NCBI RefSeq assembly: GCF_041088075.1
Contig: NZ_JBGCVY010000059.1
Coordinates: 13,639-77,638 of the forward strand
DNA length: 64,000 nt
Direction: 5' to 3'
From: Mucilaginibacter_A sp041088075
GTDB lineage: Bacteria > Bacteroidota > Bacteroidia > Sphingobacteriales > Sphingobacteriaceae
Positions 9,300-17,766 of the stretch are shown piece by piece. The notes under the pieces were generated by a model. The model saw only the letters and a list, made by a program, of their open reading frames with translations, was not told where the DNA came from and made no database searches. The translations under genes were made by a program, and so were the position numbers. Position 1 is the stretch's first letter. Each line of letters starts with the position of its first letter.

Positions 9300-10601
9300 A
9301 TGATCAAACAAGCCCTTCAAAACCTGAAAATAAACGCCCTGAACGAAATGCAGCAGGCGGCCATCAGCGCAGCCAAAAAAAGCGATGTGATCCTGCTTTC
9401 GCCCACAGGTTCGGGTAAAACATTGGGTTTTTTGTTGCCTTTGCTGGATGTACTTGATGCTGAAATTGCAAACGTGCAAGCACTGATTCTGGTTCCGTCG
9501 CGCGAATTGGCTTTGCAGATCGAACAGGTTTTTCGCTCGATGGGCAGCGGTTTTAAAGTGAACTGCTGCTACGGCGGCCACGATGTAAAAACGGAAAGGA
9601 ACAATTTATCGCAACCACCGGCGGTTTTAATTGGTACGCCGGGAAGGATTGCGCACCATTTGCGCCGGGAAAGTTTCAGCACAAACCTCATCCAAACTTT
9701 AATTCTGGATGAGTTTGACAAAGCGCTGGAGTTTGGTTTTCAGGAAGATATGGCTTTTATCATCAAACAATTGCCCAACTTAAAAAGGCGGATACTGACT
9801 TCGGCCACCAAAATGAAAGAAATACCAGCGTTTACCGGCATGGTAAAACCGGTGGAACTGGATTTTCTGACGAATTCGGCTGCCATTCCCGATCTCAAAC
9901 AAAAAGCGGTAATTACCGAAGCCGCCGATAAACTGGAAGCCTTGTTTGCCCTGATCTGCAAGATTGGCGACCGCGCAACTTTGGTTTTTTGTAACCACCG
10001 CGAAGCGGTTGACCGCATTAGCGATTTGTTGTGGGAAATGGGTTTGCCAAACGGCGTTTTTCATGGCGGCATGGAGCAGGACGACCGGGAACGCGCTTTG
10101 TTAAAATTTAGGAACGGCAGTTATAAAATTTTAATTACCACAGATTTAGCTTCGCGCGGGCTGGACATTCCGGAAATTGAACACGTGGTGCATTACCAGT
10201 TGCCGCACAACGAGGAAGCTTTTTTGCACCGCAACGGCCGTACCGCGCGCATGTATGCCAAAGGGACTTCGTACCTGATTTTAACGCCCGACGAAAAACC
10301 GGCTTACTTAAAACAAATGCCGGAGATCGAAGAGCTGCCGCAGAAACCGATTATCCCGCAACCTTCGCCCTGGGTTACGTTGTACCTGGCGGCAGGCAAA
10401 AAAGATAAGGTAAACAAAGTAGATATTGTGGGTTTGCTGCTGAAAAAAGGCGGGCTGCCAAAAGATGATTTGGGCTTGATTGAAGTTTTAGACCATGCCT
10501 CGTACGCGGCCATCAAACGCGATAGGGCAGAAGCAACTTTGCAAAAGATAAAAGGCGAAAAACTGAAGAACAAAAAGGTTAAAATTGAAATTTCAAGGTA
10601 A
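9300..10601 (+). CDS. DEAD-box RNA helicase with DbpA-type RNA-binding domain
   Basis: 433 residues from the ATG at 9300; a TTG one codon upstream is not needed. Walker A is SPTGSGKT with K40. Motif II reads D137-E-F-D140 rather than DEAD. SAT occurs in LTSATK, and motif VI is H310-R-N-G-R-T-A-R. The C-terminal region (LYLAAGKKDKVNKVDIVGLL, then GLIEVLDHASYAAI) looks like the RRM-like domain of DbpA/CsdA helicases, which in DbpA grips hairpin 92 of 23S rRNA. A role in ribosome assembly is therefore likely. A small DUF1456 gene follows after 15 bases. Confidence 0.87.
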   Translation: MIKQALQNLKINALNEMQQAAISAAKKSDVILLSPTGSGKTLGFLLPLLDVLDAEIANVQALILVPSRELALQIEQVFRSMGSGFKVNCCYGGHDVKTERNNLSQPPAVLIGTPGRIAHHLRRESFSTNLIQTLILDEFDKALEFGFQEDMAFIIKQLPNLKRRILTSATKMKEIPAFTGMVKPVELDFLTNSAAIPDLKQKAVITEAADKLEALFALICKIGDRATLVFCNHREAVDRISDLLWEMGLPNGVFHGGMEQDDRERALLKFRNGSYKILITTDLASRGLDIPEIEHVVHYQLPHNEEAFLHRNGRTARMYAKGTSYLILTPDEKPAYLKQMPEIEELPQKPIIPQPSPWVTLYLAAGKKDKVNKVDIVGLLLKKGGLPKDDLGLIEVLDHASYAAIKRDRAEATLQKIKGEKLKNKKVKIEISR

Positions 10602-10616
10602 ACCGGATCAAGCAAA

Positions 10617-10838
10617 ATGAGCAACAACGATATTATGAAAAAGCTGCGCGTGGCTATGCAGTTTACCGATGACGACATCATCAAAGTTTTGGAACTGGCC
10701 AATTTCAGGATCACGAAAACAGAACTGGGCGCCATTTTCAGGAAAGAAGACCACCCCAACTTTAAACCTTGTGGCGACCAGATTTTACGTAATTTTTTGA
10801 ACGGCCTAATTATTTACAAGCGTGGGCCCAAAGTTTAA
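10617..10838 (+). CDS. DUF1456 (YehS-like) protein, single-repeat form
   Basis: 73 residues starting SNNDIMKKLRVAM and ending FLNGLIIYKRG, the signature of one DUF1456 repeat. The family protein I know (YehS) has two tandem repeats and about 150 residues, so this is a half-length member. It ends cleanly at its own stop with no second repeat downstream. It lies 15 bases after the helicase gene, so the two are probably co-transcribed. No biochemical function is established for the family as far as I know. Confidence 0.75.
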   Translation: MSNNDIMKKLRVAMQFTDDDIIKVLELANFRITKTELGAIFRKEDHPNFKPCGDQILRNFLNGLIIYKRGPKV

Positions 10839-10871
10839 ACTGCATTTGTTTGGAATTCTAAGTTTCGGCCT

Positions 10872-10947
10872 GATGCTTCTTTTATCCCTGCAAAATTGGT
10901 GAAGCATTAAAAATACAGGCCAATTTTTAACCGATAAAAGAAGCATC
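10872..10947. repeat. Compact inverted motif pair between convergent genes
   Basis: Minus unit 10872-10901 and plus unit 10920-10947 are reverse complements over most of their length and could form one long AT-rich hairpin. It occupies the space between the DUF1456 and histidine kinase stop codons. Confidence 0.85.
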
Positions 10948-10955
10948 GGCAAAAC

Positions 10956-13832
10956 TTACGCCTGGCTGTTGATCCATGATTCAGCCGTTTTCATATCAGT
11001 AAAAAACTGAATAATGACATTGCCAACGCCCATGTTCCCGCTTTTTTGGGCAGAGAGTTTACTAAAAGCACTGGGCGAATAAATCCAGGCAAAGTATTTT
11101 AAGCCTGCTTTTTCCATCATCGGCAGCCACTCTGTTCCTGCCCAGTCTGCCGCGTCAGACCAGGTTCCCAAAACGTACGTATTGTCGTTCAGTACCTTAT
11201 TCACTTTGTTGTTTTTCAGCATGTCCAGCATCAGCAGGCAGCCGTGTTTTACCGATTGCAGGTTTTGGAAACCTGTCCAGTCTGCATCCAAACGCTGTTG
11301 GGCCCGGTTGTAACTCATTGTAACTGAAGCATCTTTATAAAAACCGTTTTGTTGGATCACCGGCACCGGCCCTTTAACCATACTCAGCGGCAGCCTGAAA
11401 TAAAAGGTAGAGCCTTGCCCCAGTTCGCTTTCGATCCAAAAACTGCCGTTGTGGCGCGTTAAAATTTCCGAAGAAATAAACAACCCTAAACCCAGGCCCT
11501 CGTATTTCATCGCGGTATTGTCCACCCGATAATACCTTTCGAAAAGGTGTTGCAGGTTGTGGCTGGCGATGCCGATCCCAAAATCCCGGACCGAAACGAT
11601 GATGTTGTCCAACTGGATTTCGCTGTTTACCAACACAATTTTTCCTTCAGGGGAATATTTAACGGCATTGGTCAAAAAGTTATTGATCACCTGCTCGATC
11701 CGGAAACGGTCGCCGGTGTAAAGTACATCCACCGTGCTTTCTAAAATAATTTGGTGCGAAGGCGACGTATGCTGTACGCTTTCTACACTTGCTGCCAGCA
11801 TTTCGCCGAAGTGAAAGGGCTGAAAAGTATAATTCATTTTGCCCGCGTTGATCTTGGTTACATCGAGCAGATCGCTGATCAGCCTTTCCAAACGCAGGAT
11901 ATGTTCGGCAGATTTTTGTGCGAAGTTTTGCAGTTTCGCCGTATCCGTAGTCCGCTTCATCATTTGGTTAAACGCCTTGATGCTGGTCAGTGGCGTTTTC
12001 AGTTCGTGGCTGGCGATGGAAATGAACTCATCTTTTTTCTGCTCGTTGTTTTTTTGGAAATCTATGTTGGTATTGGTGCCGATCCAAAGTTTGACCTGGT
12101 TGTTTTCAACCAACGGCACCGCCCTGGCCAAAAACCACTGGTACCCGCCGTTCTGCAACAGCAACCGAAACTCGGTTACATATTCATTGCCCGATTGCAG
12201 GGCAACTGTCCAAGCTTGTATGCAGCCCGGCAAATCATCGGGATGGATGAAATTTTTCCACCCGGGCCCAACCACATCTTCCTGACTTTTGCCAAAATCG
12301 GTACAAACAACCTGGTTTACATAATTTAAAGCGCCGTCGGGATTGGCCGTCCAAACCTGCTGCGGCATGGCATTTAGCAAAAACTGGAAGCGTTTTTCGC
12401 TTTCTTCTACCAAACGTTTGCCGATCACGGATTCTGTTACCTCAAAAACAAAAACCAGCAAACCGTCTACCCGGCCTTGCGTATCCAACCTGGCCTGGTA
12501 AATAAAGTTGAAATAGTGGTCTTCCACAGGCCCGTTGTCGTATTTTGCCAGCGGGACCAAAAGTTCGTTCCCTTCAAAAGGCTTACCGGTTTGATAAACG
12601 TTTTGGATAATATCCCAAACCGGTAGCTTTGCAATTTCCGGCAGGGCTTCCAGCAATGGTTTTCCCAAAAGCTTTCGGCCCGGAAAAAGCTGTTGGTACA
12701 GCGGGTTGATCAGTTCGAAAACAAAATCAGGCCCGTCCAAAATGCAGATGCCTGCCGGTGCCTGCATCAAAAACTGGTTTAAGCGCAAACGCTGGCTTTC
12801 CGATTCGGCCTGTGCCGTTAAAGCCTGATGGTTTCTTAAAACAACCCGTTCTTCCAGTTCAAAATTTAACTGCCGTAGCGTTTCCTGGGCCTGGTACAGC
12901 TCCTGGTTCGTGGTAATCAGTTCTTCTACCGATGCCTGCACTTCTTCGTTGGCCTCGGCTAGGTTGTTGTTGAGCAGGAGCAGTTGCTGTTCGTTTTTTT
13001 CGACCTCTTTTCTGGCCAAAACCAGTGCGGTAATGTCGTAGGCAAAGGTAAAAACGCCGGTTACGTTGCCTTGCCCGTCAAACCGCGCCTGGTGGATCAG
13101 GTTAAAATAATGGTCTTGCAGCGGCCCGCCGTCTTTTGGCGCCAGCGGGATGTACATTTCTTTTCCTTCAACAGTTTTGCCGGTTTTATATACATGCCGA
13201 AAAACCTGTTCTACCGGTTGCCCGGCAATTTCGGGCACAGCTTCTAAAAGTGGTTTGCCAACCAGTTTTCGCCCGGGGAAAAGTTGTTCCTGGTAATGGC
13301 TGTTCACAAACTCGTAAACCAGTTCGGGCCCGGAAACCACGGCAACCTGCGCCGGGATTTCCGTCATAAACTTTTCCAAACGCACACTTAACTGCCGGGC
13401 TTCCAACAGCGCGTTTTTTTCGCGTTCTGCACTCAGCTTTAAATGCTCTTCGGCCAGGGTTTGCTGCGTAACGTTGATGGTTTGCTGGATGATGTATTGC
13501 AGTTCGCCGGCTTCGTTTCTAATTGGTGTATGCGTTGTTTTCCAGTAACCGGCACAATTATTTTGTTCGATGCAAAAAACCGGAAGCGCTACAGGTTGAA
13601 GCATTTGCGCCAAAGACTGGCCTAAACCCTGCACTTTAAGTTCATCGGTATTGAGTGGGAAATGATCAAAAACCGGCTGGCCCAAAACATCAATACTGTT
13701 TTTACCGGTACTTTTTAAGTAATCGTTGCTTGCACCAATTATGGTCAGCCCTTCAGACAGGACAAGGTACAAACCAGGCAAAGTTTCAAAAACTTTCAGG
13801 GTTTCCGGCAGATGTGCAGCACTGTTTTTCAT
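10956..13832 (-). CDS. Multi-PAS sensor histidine kinase with an extra C-terminal domain
   Basis: 958 residues with no obvious membrane span, so probably cytosolic. In order: a PAS domain (about 15-130), a PAS_4 domain (150-270), a coiled coil (about 285-345), a second PAS_4 domain (350-470) that is plainly a duplicate of the first (both have LFPGRKL, GKPLLEA, DHYFN), a PAS_3-like domain (490-600), then the dimerisation helix with H609 in ASHELKTPL. The ATPase domain shows NNFLTNAVKYS, DFGIGI and GLGLGL. After the usual kinase end (STFYFRLPL) come about 125 residues (DADWTGFQNLQSV onward) resembling STAS/SpoIIAA-like domains. No response regulator gene is adjacent, so the partner is unknown. 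Confidence 0.88.
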   Translation of the reverse strand: MKNSAAHLPETLKVFETLPGLYLVLSEGLTIIGASNDYLKSTGKNSIDVLGQPVFDHFPLNTDELKVQGLGQSLAQMLQPVALPVFCIEQNNCAGYWKTTHTPIRNEAGELQYIIQQTINVTQQTLAEEHLKLSAEREKNALLEARQLSVRLEKFMTEIPAQVAVVSGPELVYEFVNSHYQEQLFPGRKLVGKPLLEAVPEIAGQPVEQVFRHVYKTGKTVEGKEMYIPLAPKDGGPLQDHYFNLIHQARFDGQGNVTGVFTFAYDITALVLARKEVEKNEQQLLLLNNNLAEANEEVQASVEELITTNQELYQAQETLRQLNFELEERVVLRNHQALTAQAESESQRLRLNQFLMQAPAGICILDGPDFVFELINPLYQQLFPGRKLLGKPLLEALPEIAKLPVWDIIQNVYQTGKPFEGNELLVPLAKYDNGPVEDHYFNFIYQARLDTQGRVDGLLVFVFEVTESVIGKRLVEESEKRFQFLLNAMPQQVWTANPDGALNYVNQVVCTDFGKSQEDVVGPGWKNFIHPDDLPGCIQAWTVALQSGNEYVTEFRLLLQNGGYQWFLARAVPLVENNQVKLWIGTNTNIDFQKNNEQKKDEFISIASHELKTPLTSIKAFNQMMKRTTDTAKLQNFAQKSAEHILRLERLISDLLDVTKINAGKMNYTFQPFHFGEMLAASVESVQHTSPSHQIILESTVDVLYTGDRFRIEQVINNFLTNAVKYSPEGKIVLVNSEIQLDNIIVSVRDFGIGIASHNLQHLFERYYRVDNTAMKYEGLGLGLFISSEILTRHNGSFWIESELGQGSTFYFRLPLSMVKGPVPVIQQNGFYKDASVTMSYNRAQQRLDADWTGFQNLQSVKHGCLLMLDMLKNNKVNKVLNDNTYVLGTWSDAADWAGTEWLPMMEKAGLKYFAWIYSPSAFSKLSAQKSGNMGVGNVIIQFFTDMKTAESWINSQA

Positions 13833-13920
13833 TCAAAAAAATAGATAGAACAATTTTATGAAATTACAGGCATTTAAACTAAGCGTTGCGGTGTTTTTCT
13901 GCTTCCTATAAAAACGGCAC

Positions 13921-14085
13921 AACATTTTTATACCGATAAAAGAAGCATAGCACAAAAGTTTTGGTTGATGGCGAAACGCCATGTCGGCAGCGGCAGTTTT
14001 TTACATGGATAAAACCCGTTCAAACTTATGATGGTTGATAAACCAAATATAAAAGGCACCAAATTTATAGTGCTAAAAGAAGCAT
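13921..14085 (+). repeat. Two same-direction motif units
   Basis: Plus units at 13921-13948 and 14056-14085 lie upstream of the histidine kinase start. They open a gap (13833-14689) that contains only motif units and an AraC remnant. Confidence 0.75.
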
Positions 14086-14230
14086 CAACGGTTTGTTTTT
14101 ATCCGAATTTGAAACAATGCAGATTGATTCTGTCCAAAAAATATTTTGGTTGCTAGTGGGCCGAGGGGTTGGCAAAGTTTGTGCGCGACGGTCATCGCCC
14201 TGAACGGCGCATGGTATTTAAGTAGTTGAT

Positions 14231-14250
14231 CAATACTTCTTTTATCGGTG
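14231..14250 (-). repeat. Motif unit, GAAGTAT allele
   Basis: ATACTTCTTTTATCGG on the plus strand, just before the AraC remnant. The upstream arm is poorly conserved. Confidence 0.6.
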
Positions 14251-14267
14251 TTTTTTTAGTGGCCCCG

Positions 14268-14480
14268 TCAATTAAAAGAAGCCCGGAACTCCAAAGGCGA
14301 AAGGTTGGTTTTTGTTTTGAACAGTTTGCTGAAAAACTGAGGGTGTTCAAACCCTAATTCATACACAATTTCACTTACGGATAAACCAGTTGTAGATAAT
14401 TTTTCTTTTGCTTTTTAAATCAATTTTTTATGGACGTGTTGTTAAGCGTTTCGTCCGGTTAATGTTTTAAGCAAACCAAG
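14268..14480 (-). pseudogene. AraC-family regulator remnant (C-terminal helix-turn-helix only)
   Basis: Read on the minus strand, this stretch gives VSEIVYELGFEHPQFFSKLF then KTNLSPLEFR, almost the same as the end of the intact AraC protein at 17763-18683 (GEIAYELGFEHSQSFSKLFK and NLSPLEFR). Upstream, the same frame carries stop codons after GRNA and after KKLI, and the sensor domain is absent. It is therefore a decayed, truncated paralogue. The stop codon context reuses TAAAAGAAGC, matching part of the window-wide motif. Confidence 0.8.
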
Positions 14481-14587
14481 TAACTAATCAAGGGAGACAG
14501 TTAAAATTTTGGAAATATATTGAAAGCAAGGCTCAAAGCGGCTGTTTATATTTTTGTATTTGAGGCAAATGTTATAACATAAAAATG

Positions 14588-14616
14588 CAACGGTTTTTAG
14601 TCGGTAAAAGAAGCAT
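14588..14616 (+). repeat. Motif unit
   Basis: Core GGTAAAAGAAGCAT with arm AACGGTTTTTAG, 74 bases beyond the end of the minus-strand carboxymuconolactone decarboxylase-like gene. Confidence 0.8.
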
Positions 14617-14689
14617 GTAGAAAAATTGAACAAATCTTAAACAGGCCCTTAATGTTAATTTATTATTGTATGCTGATTGCCATTCAATA

Positions 14690-15322
14690 TTATTTTTTTG
14701 GAGCGGGAACCTGAAAAGCATTTAAAAACGCTGAAGTGGCCAGATAGGCGCCTATTAAATGAACTATATCAACCACACCTTGCTCAGTCAGTATTTTAAT
14801 AGCTGTTTGGTAAGTTGGGTCGTCAATACGGCGGTTGTTTACAAGTTGGTGGGTAAATTGATATATGGCAATTTCATTTGGCTCAAGGTTTTCAGGTTGT
14901 TGGCCTAACTTAATGGAATTGATAATGGCATCGGTAAGGCCTACAGCTTTGCCAACTGCCGTATGGGCATAAGCTTCATATTCTGCATTACATGAAAAAC
15001 CTACCGTTAGTATTATAATTTCCCTCATCCTTGGCGACAGCTTGGAACCTGCCGACTCCGCATTCGCCCATCCTAAATATTGCTTGCTTACTGCCGGGCT
15101 TCGAAGATGAAAATTGAAAGGTCCGATCAGGCTGCCATCTTGTAAAGAAATTTCGAAATTGTTCTTTTTTGCCCATGGAACCTGCTTGTCACTTATCAGC
15201 TTGTACAATTCTTTCTGCTCGGGGTTAAGCTGCTCAGGCTTAAGCAGAGGTAAGCGGCCGCCAAGGTTCTCATCTTCGTTAACGGCTGTTGTTTTCGTTT
15301 CGTTATTCATGCTGTTTTCCAT
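14690..15322 (-). CDS. Carboxymuconolactone decarboxylase-like (AhpD-fold) protein
   Basis: 210 residues. The helical core LSPRMREIIILTVGFSCNAEYEAYAH is the CMD/AhpD signature. The redox-active CxxC of true AhpD is not present: only one Cys is followed by E and, later, H, as in the non-redox members. A second conserved half (EIAIYQFTHQL, GVVDIVHLIGAYLATSAFLNAF) completes the fold. The N-terminal about 20 residues are polar and a second Met at residue 5 could be the true start. The substrate is unknown. Confidence 0.8.
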   Translation of the reverse strand: MENSMNNETKTTAVNEDENLGGRLPLLKPEQLNPEQKELYKLISDKQVPWAKKNNFEISLQDGSLIGPFNFHLRSPAVSKQYLGWANAESAGSKLSPRMREIIILTVGFSCNAEYEAYAHTAVGKAVGLTDAIINSIKLGQQPENLEPNEIAIYQFTHQLVNNRRIDDPTYQTAIKILTEQGVVDIVHLIGAYLATSAFLNAFQVPAPKK

Positions 15323-15750
15323 TTATTGTTTATCAAACTGATTTAGCTAATTTAAAATACTGCTTTAAGCTTACATAATTACTTTTTGAAGTTTAATCTT
15401 GCCTTGGCAAATAATTTTAATATATATACAACATTTGTAAGTTAATGACAGATTGAATTAATTTTTGTTTTGTGATTATTTCGTTTTAGTTACATCATGT
15501 TTTATGACAGAACATAACATCATAAGTAAGGATCTTGAAATTTTAATAGCTTTGATTTTTTAATAACCGTTATAGTTGCTATTAGAGAAGTAGCAAGTCT
15601 GGTACTGTTTTCAAATGTATGATGGCTATAAAAGCCGATACTATTGTTTTAAGTCGGCAACTCTTTTTAGCTGTAATAATTAAAAATAACTTGTTCCAAT
15701 TTGTTTGTTTTTTCAACCAAAAGAAATCCATCATACATTTAAAAACACAA
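15323..15750. other. Gene-poor AT-rich stretch
   Basis: No convincing gene is seen. A 71-codon open frame at 15582-15797 on the minus strand has no recognisable domain and overlaps a motif unit, so I do not call it. The first about 100 bases are expected to hold the promoter of the minus-strand gene ending at 14690. Confidence 0.5.
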
Positions 15751-15780
15751 CCCCAATTTTTTAGGTGATAAAAGAAGCAC
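15751..15780 (+). repeat. Motif unit
   Basis: Core GATAAAAGAAGCAC preceded by CCCCAATTTTTTAGGT, a near-consensus full-length unit without a near partner. Confidence 0.8.
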
Positions 15781-15895
15781 AAAAACATAGTAACCAAATT
15801 TTAAATATGCTCTTTAAGTATTAACGTTAGTGGTTTTTATCTTTTGCCTCTGTTTTTTTGATTAAACGAAAATTTGTGTACTTTTCTAAAACTAC

Positions 15896-15924
15896 AATGC
15901 TTCTTTTATCAATGAAAAATTTAC
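15896..15924 (-). repeat. Motif unit overlapping the start of the acylase remnant
   Basis: AATGCTTCTTTTATC occupies the translation start region of the acylase remnant. An ATG lies inside the unit (15897) and another at 15912 just after it. Confidence 0.75.
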
Positions 15925-16245
15925 TTGTTGCCTTTTTGCTGCTGCCTGTATTTTCTAACGCCCAAAAATTCACACCAAAAGAAATTGCCAGGTTTCAGGC
16001 CGAAGCAAAAAGCGTAACCATTATGCGCGACAACTGGGACGTGCCGCATATTTATGCCAAAACCGATGCAAGCGTGGTTTTCGGGTTGATGTACGCGCAA
16101 TGCGAGGAAAACTTTAAAGGCATCGAACTCCAAACATTTTACCGATCAGACCGAAATGTACTTGGACGGAAAGTTTAAAGATGTGCTGTTTTACAAAGAA
16201 GATGTGTTGAAACATGCGGAGAAAACTTATCATCCGGGCGAGTGA
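15912..16245 (+). pseudogene. Penicillin acylase-family gene, internally deleted
   Basis: The reading begins with a signal peptide (MKNLLVAFLLLPVFSNAQ) and an acylase-like N-terminus (VTIMRDNWDVPHIYAKT, then GLMYAQCEENF). At about 16125-16145 the frame changes. The second frame reads TDQTEMYLDGKFKDVLFYKE and ends EKTYHPGE, which I recognise as the extreme C-terminus of the same family. The normal protein has roughly 700-800 residues, so about 600 middle residues, including the catalytic Ser of the beta subunit, appear deleted. A gene wreck rather than a small gene is the best reading. The assignment of the C-terminal piece is from memory. Confidence 0.7.
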
Positions 16246-16246
16246 A

Positions 16247-16276
16247 CACCAATTTTATGCCGGTAAAAGAAGCATC
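16247..16276 (+). repeat. Motif unit, near-consensus
   Basis: CACCAATTTTATGCC then GGTAAAAGAAGCATC, starting directly after the stop codon of the acylase remnant and ending 25 bases before the DUF72 start. Confidence 0.9.
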
Positions 16277-16301
16277 AAACTTCAACATAAAATCAAATAA
16301 A

Positions 16302-17063
16302 ATGGAAGAAATAAAAAATGGAAAGTTGTATTCAGGCACCAGCGGTTTGGTATTGCCTGTCCCGAATAAAGCCGCTTTTCCACCAGCGTTTCAGGATAAA
16401 AGCCGTTTGACTTTTTATGCTTCGATTTTCAACAGCATCGAAATCAACAGTTCGTTTTACAAAATCCCGATGGCCAAAACGGTTGCGAATTGGGCCGAAA
16501 GCGTGCCGGAAGATTTCAAGTTTACGTTTAAACTTTGGCGGGAAATTACGCATAACAAAGCGTTAGATTTTAAACCGGAAGACGTGCTTCGTTTCATCCA
16601 AACCATTGCTTCGGCAGGAACAAAAAAAGGATGTTTACTGGTGCAGTTTCCGCCAAGTTTAACGGCTGCAAACCTGGCGCAATTAGAAAAATTGTTGAAC
16701 GTGATCCGGGAAGCCGACCCGCAGCAGGAATGGAAACCGGCCTTGGAATTCCGCAACCGTTCGTGGTACAACGACGAAGTTTACCAACTACTTGATCAAC
16801 ACAAAGCCAACGTCGTTTTGCAGGATATGCCAGCATCGGCAACGCCGTTTTTAGAAAATGATCTGGACTTTGTTTACCTGCGCTTCCATGGCCCAAATGG
16901 CAATTACAAAGATGGTTACGATGATGATTTTCTGAGCGAATATGCGCAGTACATCAAAACCTGGCAGGAAGAAGGCAAAAGCGTTTTCGTTTATTTTAAC
17001 AATACGGCCGGCGATGCGGTTAAAAATCTGATCAGTTTAAACCAGTTGGTACAACAAAGCTGA
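16302..17063 (+). CDS. DUF72 (YecE-like) TIM-barrel protein
   Basis: The ATG at 16302 (MEEIKNGKLYSGTSG) gives 253 residues and the usual DUF72 opening. An upstream in-frame GTG at 16242 would run through the acylase tail and a motif unit and is rejected. Family landmarks: FNSIEINSSFYKIP, FTFKLWREITHNKAL, CLLVQFPPSL, ALEFRNRSW, FVYLRFHGPNG and VFVYFNNT. The conserved Glu, Arg and His cluster at the barrel mouth suggests an enzyme, but no reaction is established as far as I know. It is followed at once by a motif unit of the ACAGCAT allele. Confidence 0.85.
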   Translation: MEEIKNGKLYSGTSGLVLPVPNKAAFPPAFQDKSRLTFYASIFNSIEINSSFYKIPMAKTVANWAESVPEDFKFTFKLWREITHNKALDFKPEDVLRFIQTIASAGTKKGCLLVQFPPSLTAANLAQLEKLLNVIREADPQQEWKPALEFRNRSWYNDEVYQLLDQHKANVVLQDMPASATPFLENDLDFVYLRFHGPNGNYKDGYDDDFLSEYAQYIKTWQEEGKSVFVYFNNTAGDAVKNLISLNQLVQQS

Positions 17064-17064
17064 A

Positions 17065-17170
17065 CAACAATTTTTATCCGGTAAAAACAGCATTGCCATA
17101 CCCGTGATTTTTCTTCAAAAGTATTTCCTGACCAAAAATTTTCCTGCTGGTACTGTTTTTTTGGGGAAAT
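17065..17170. repeat. Motif pair of the ACAG allele
   Basis: Plus unit at 17065-17094 (GGTAAAAACAGCATT) and a weaker minus unit at 17149-17170 (TACTGTTTTTTTGGG). The pair sits between the convergent DUF72 and small-lipoprotein genes. Confidence 0.6.
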
Positions 17171-17388
17171 TACTTTACGTTTTTTAACCGTTCCTGCGAA
17201 AAATATTCAACAAAAAAACCGCGCTTTAAATCCTGGGCATTGTAAAAAAGCCCTTTCCGGCTTTTATTATAATCCAAAATTAAGAATTTAGTGCTGTGTA
17301 CTTTAACCGTGTCTCCGGGTTTAAAAATGTATGTTTTTTGTGCTTTGCAGGAGATAAAAAACAAGAAAGAAAGTAGGTATTTTTTCAT
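17170..17388 (-). CDS. Small predicted lipoprotein of unknown function
   Basis: 72 residues. The N-terminus KKYLLSFLFFISC has the charge, hydrophobic core and Cys of a lipoprotein signal. The mature part (YIFKPGDTVKVHSTKFLIL) could be a small beta domain. I do not recognise a family. It has no operon partner; a repeat and AraC debris surround it. A chance open frame remains possible, though the signal sequence argues for a real gene. Confidence 0.5.
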   Translation of the reverse strand: MKKYLLSFLFFISCKAQKTYIFKPGDTVKVHSTKFLILDYNKSRKGLFYNAQDLKRGFFVEYFSQERLKNVK

Positions 17389-17423
17389 GGCAATATAGTT
17401 TTACAAGAGATGTAAATACCATT

Positions 17424-17637
17424 ACCATACCCGAAGTATTTTGGCGGTTCGGTTAAAAAGGAAACCGGTAAAACGATGCAGGAGTACTTTCAAGCCAAAC
17501 TGGCAAAGGAAAAGATTTTTGATCCTGGTAAAACTGTTAGCCAGATTGCTTACGAATTGGCTTTAAATATCCAACGCATTTTGCACGCTTGTTTAAGCAA
17601 CGGGTTGGCCATTCGCCGCAGGAGTACCGTTTTTTAA
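17424..17637 (+). pseudogene. AraC-family regulator remnant, frameshifted
   Basis: The frame reads KYFGGSVKKETGKTMQEYFQ, then TVSQIAYELALNIQRI, and ends after a frame slip that hides the expected HFARLFKQ-type helix and QEYR-type end. Both helix-turn-helix motifs of an AraC C-terminal domain can be traced. The sensor domain is missing. It differs from the 14268-14480 remnant, so at least two different AraC genes have decayed here. Confidence 0.75.
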
Positions 17638-17675
17638 ACTAAAATAAAGTGTATTAATTTTTGTGCCTGAAAATC

Positions 17676-17766
17676 TATCGGTAAAAGAAGCATCAGGGGG
17701 CCACTGATTTTTAGGTGCTAAAAGAAGCATCGAAGCGAGATGCTGTTTTTATCGGGTAAAATTCAG
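17676..17766. repeat. Cluster of three motif units with a terminator-like hairpin
   Basis: Plus units end at 17694 and 17731; a minus unit of the ACAGCAT allele lies at 17739-17766. AGCATC (17726-17731) pairs with GATGCT (17739-17744) and is followed by GTTTTTATC, so the cluster could form an intrinsic terminator on the plus strand. The last unit overlaps the AraC stop codon. Confidence 0.7.

Noticed and set aside
15582..15797. 71-codon open frame on the minus strand
   Set aside because: AT-rich, no recognisable domain, overlaps a motif unit.
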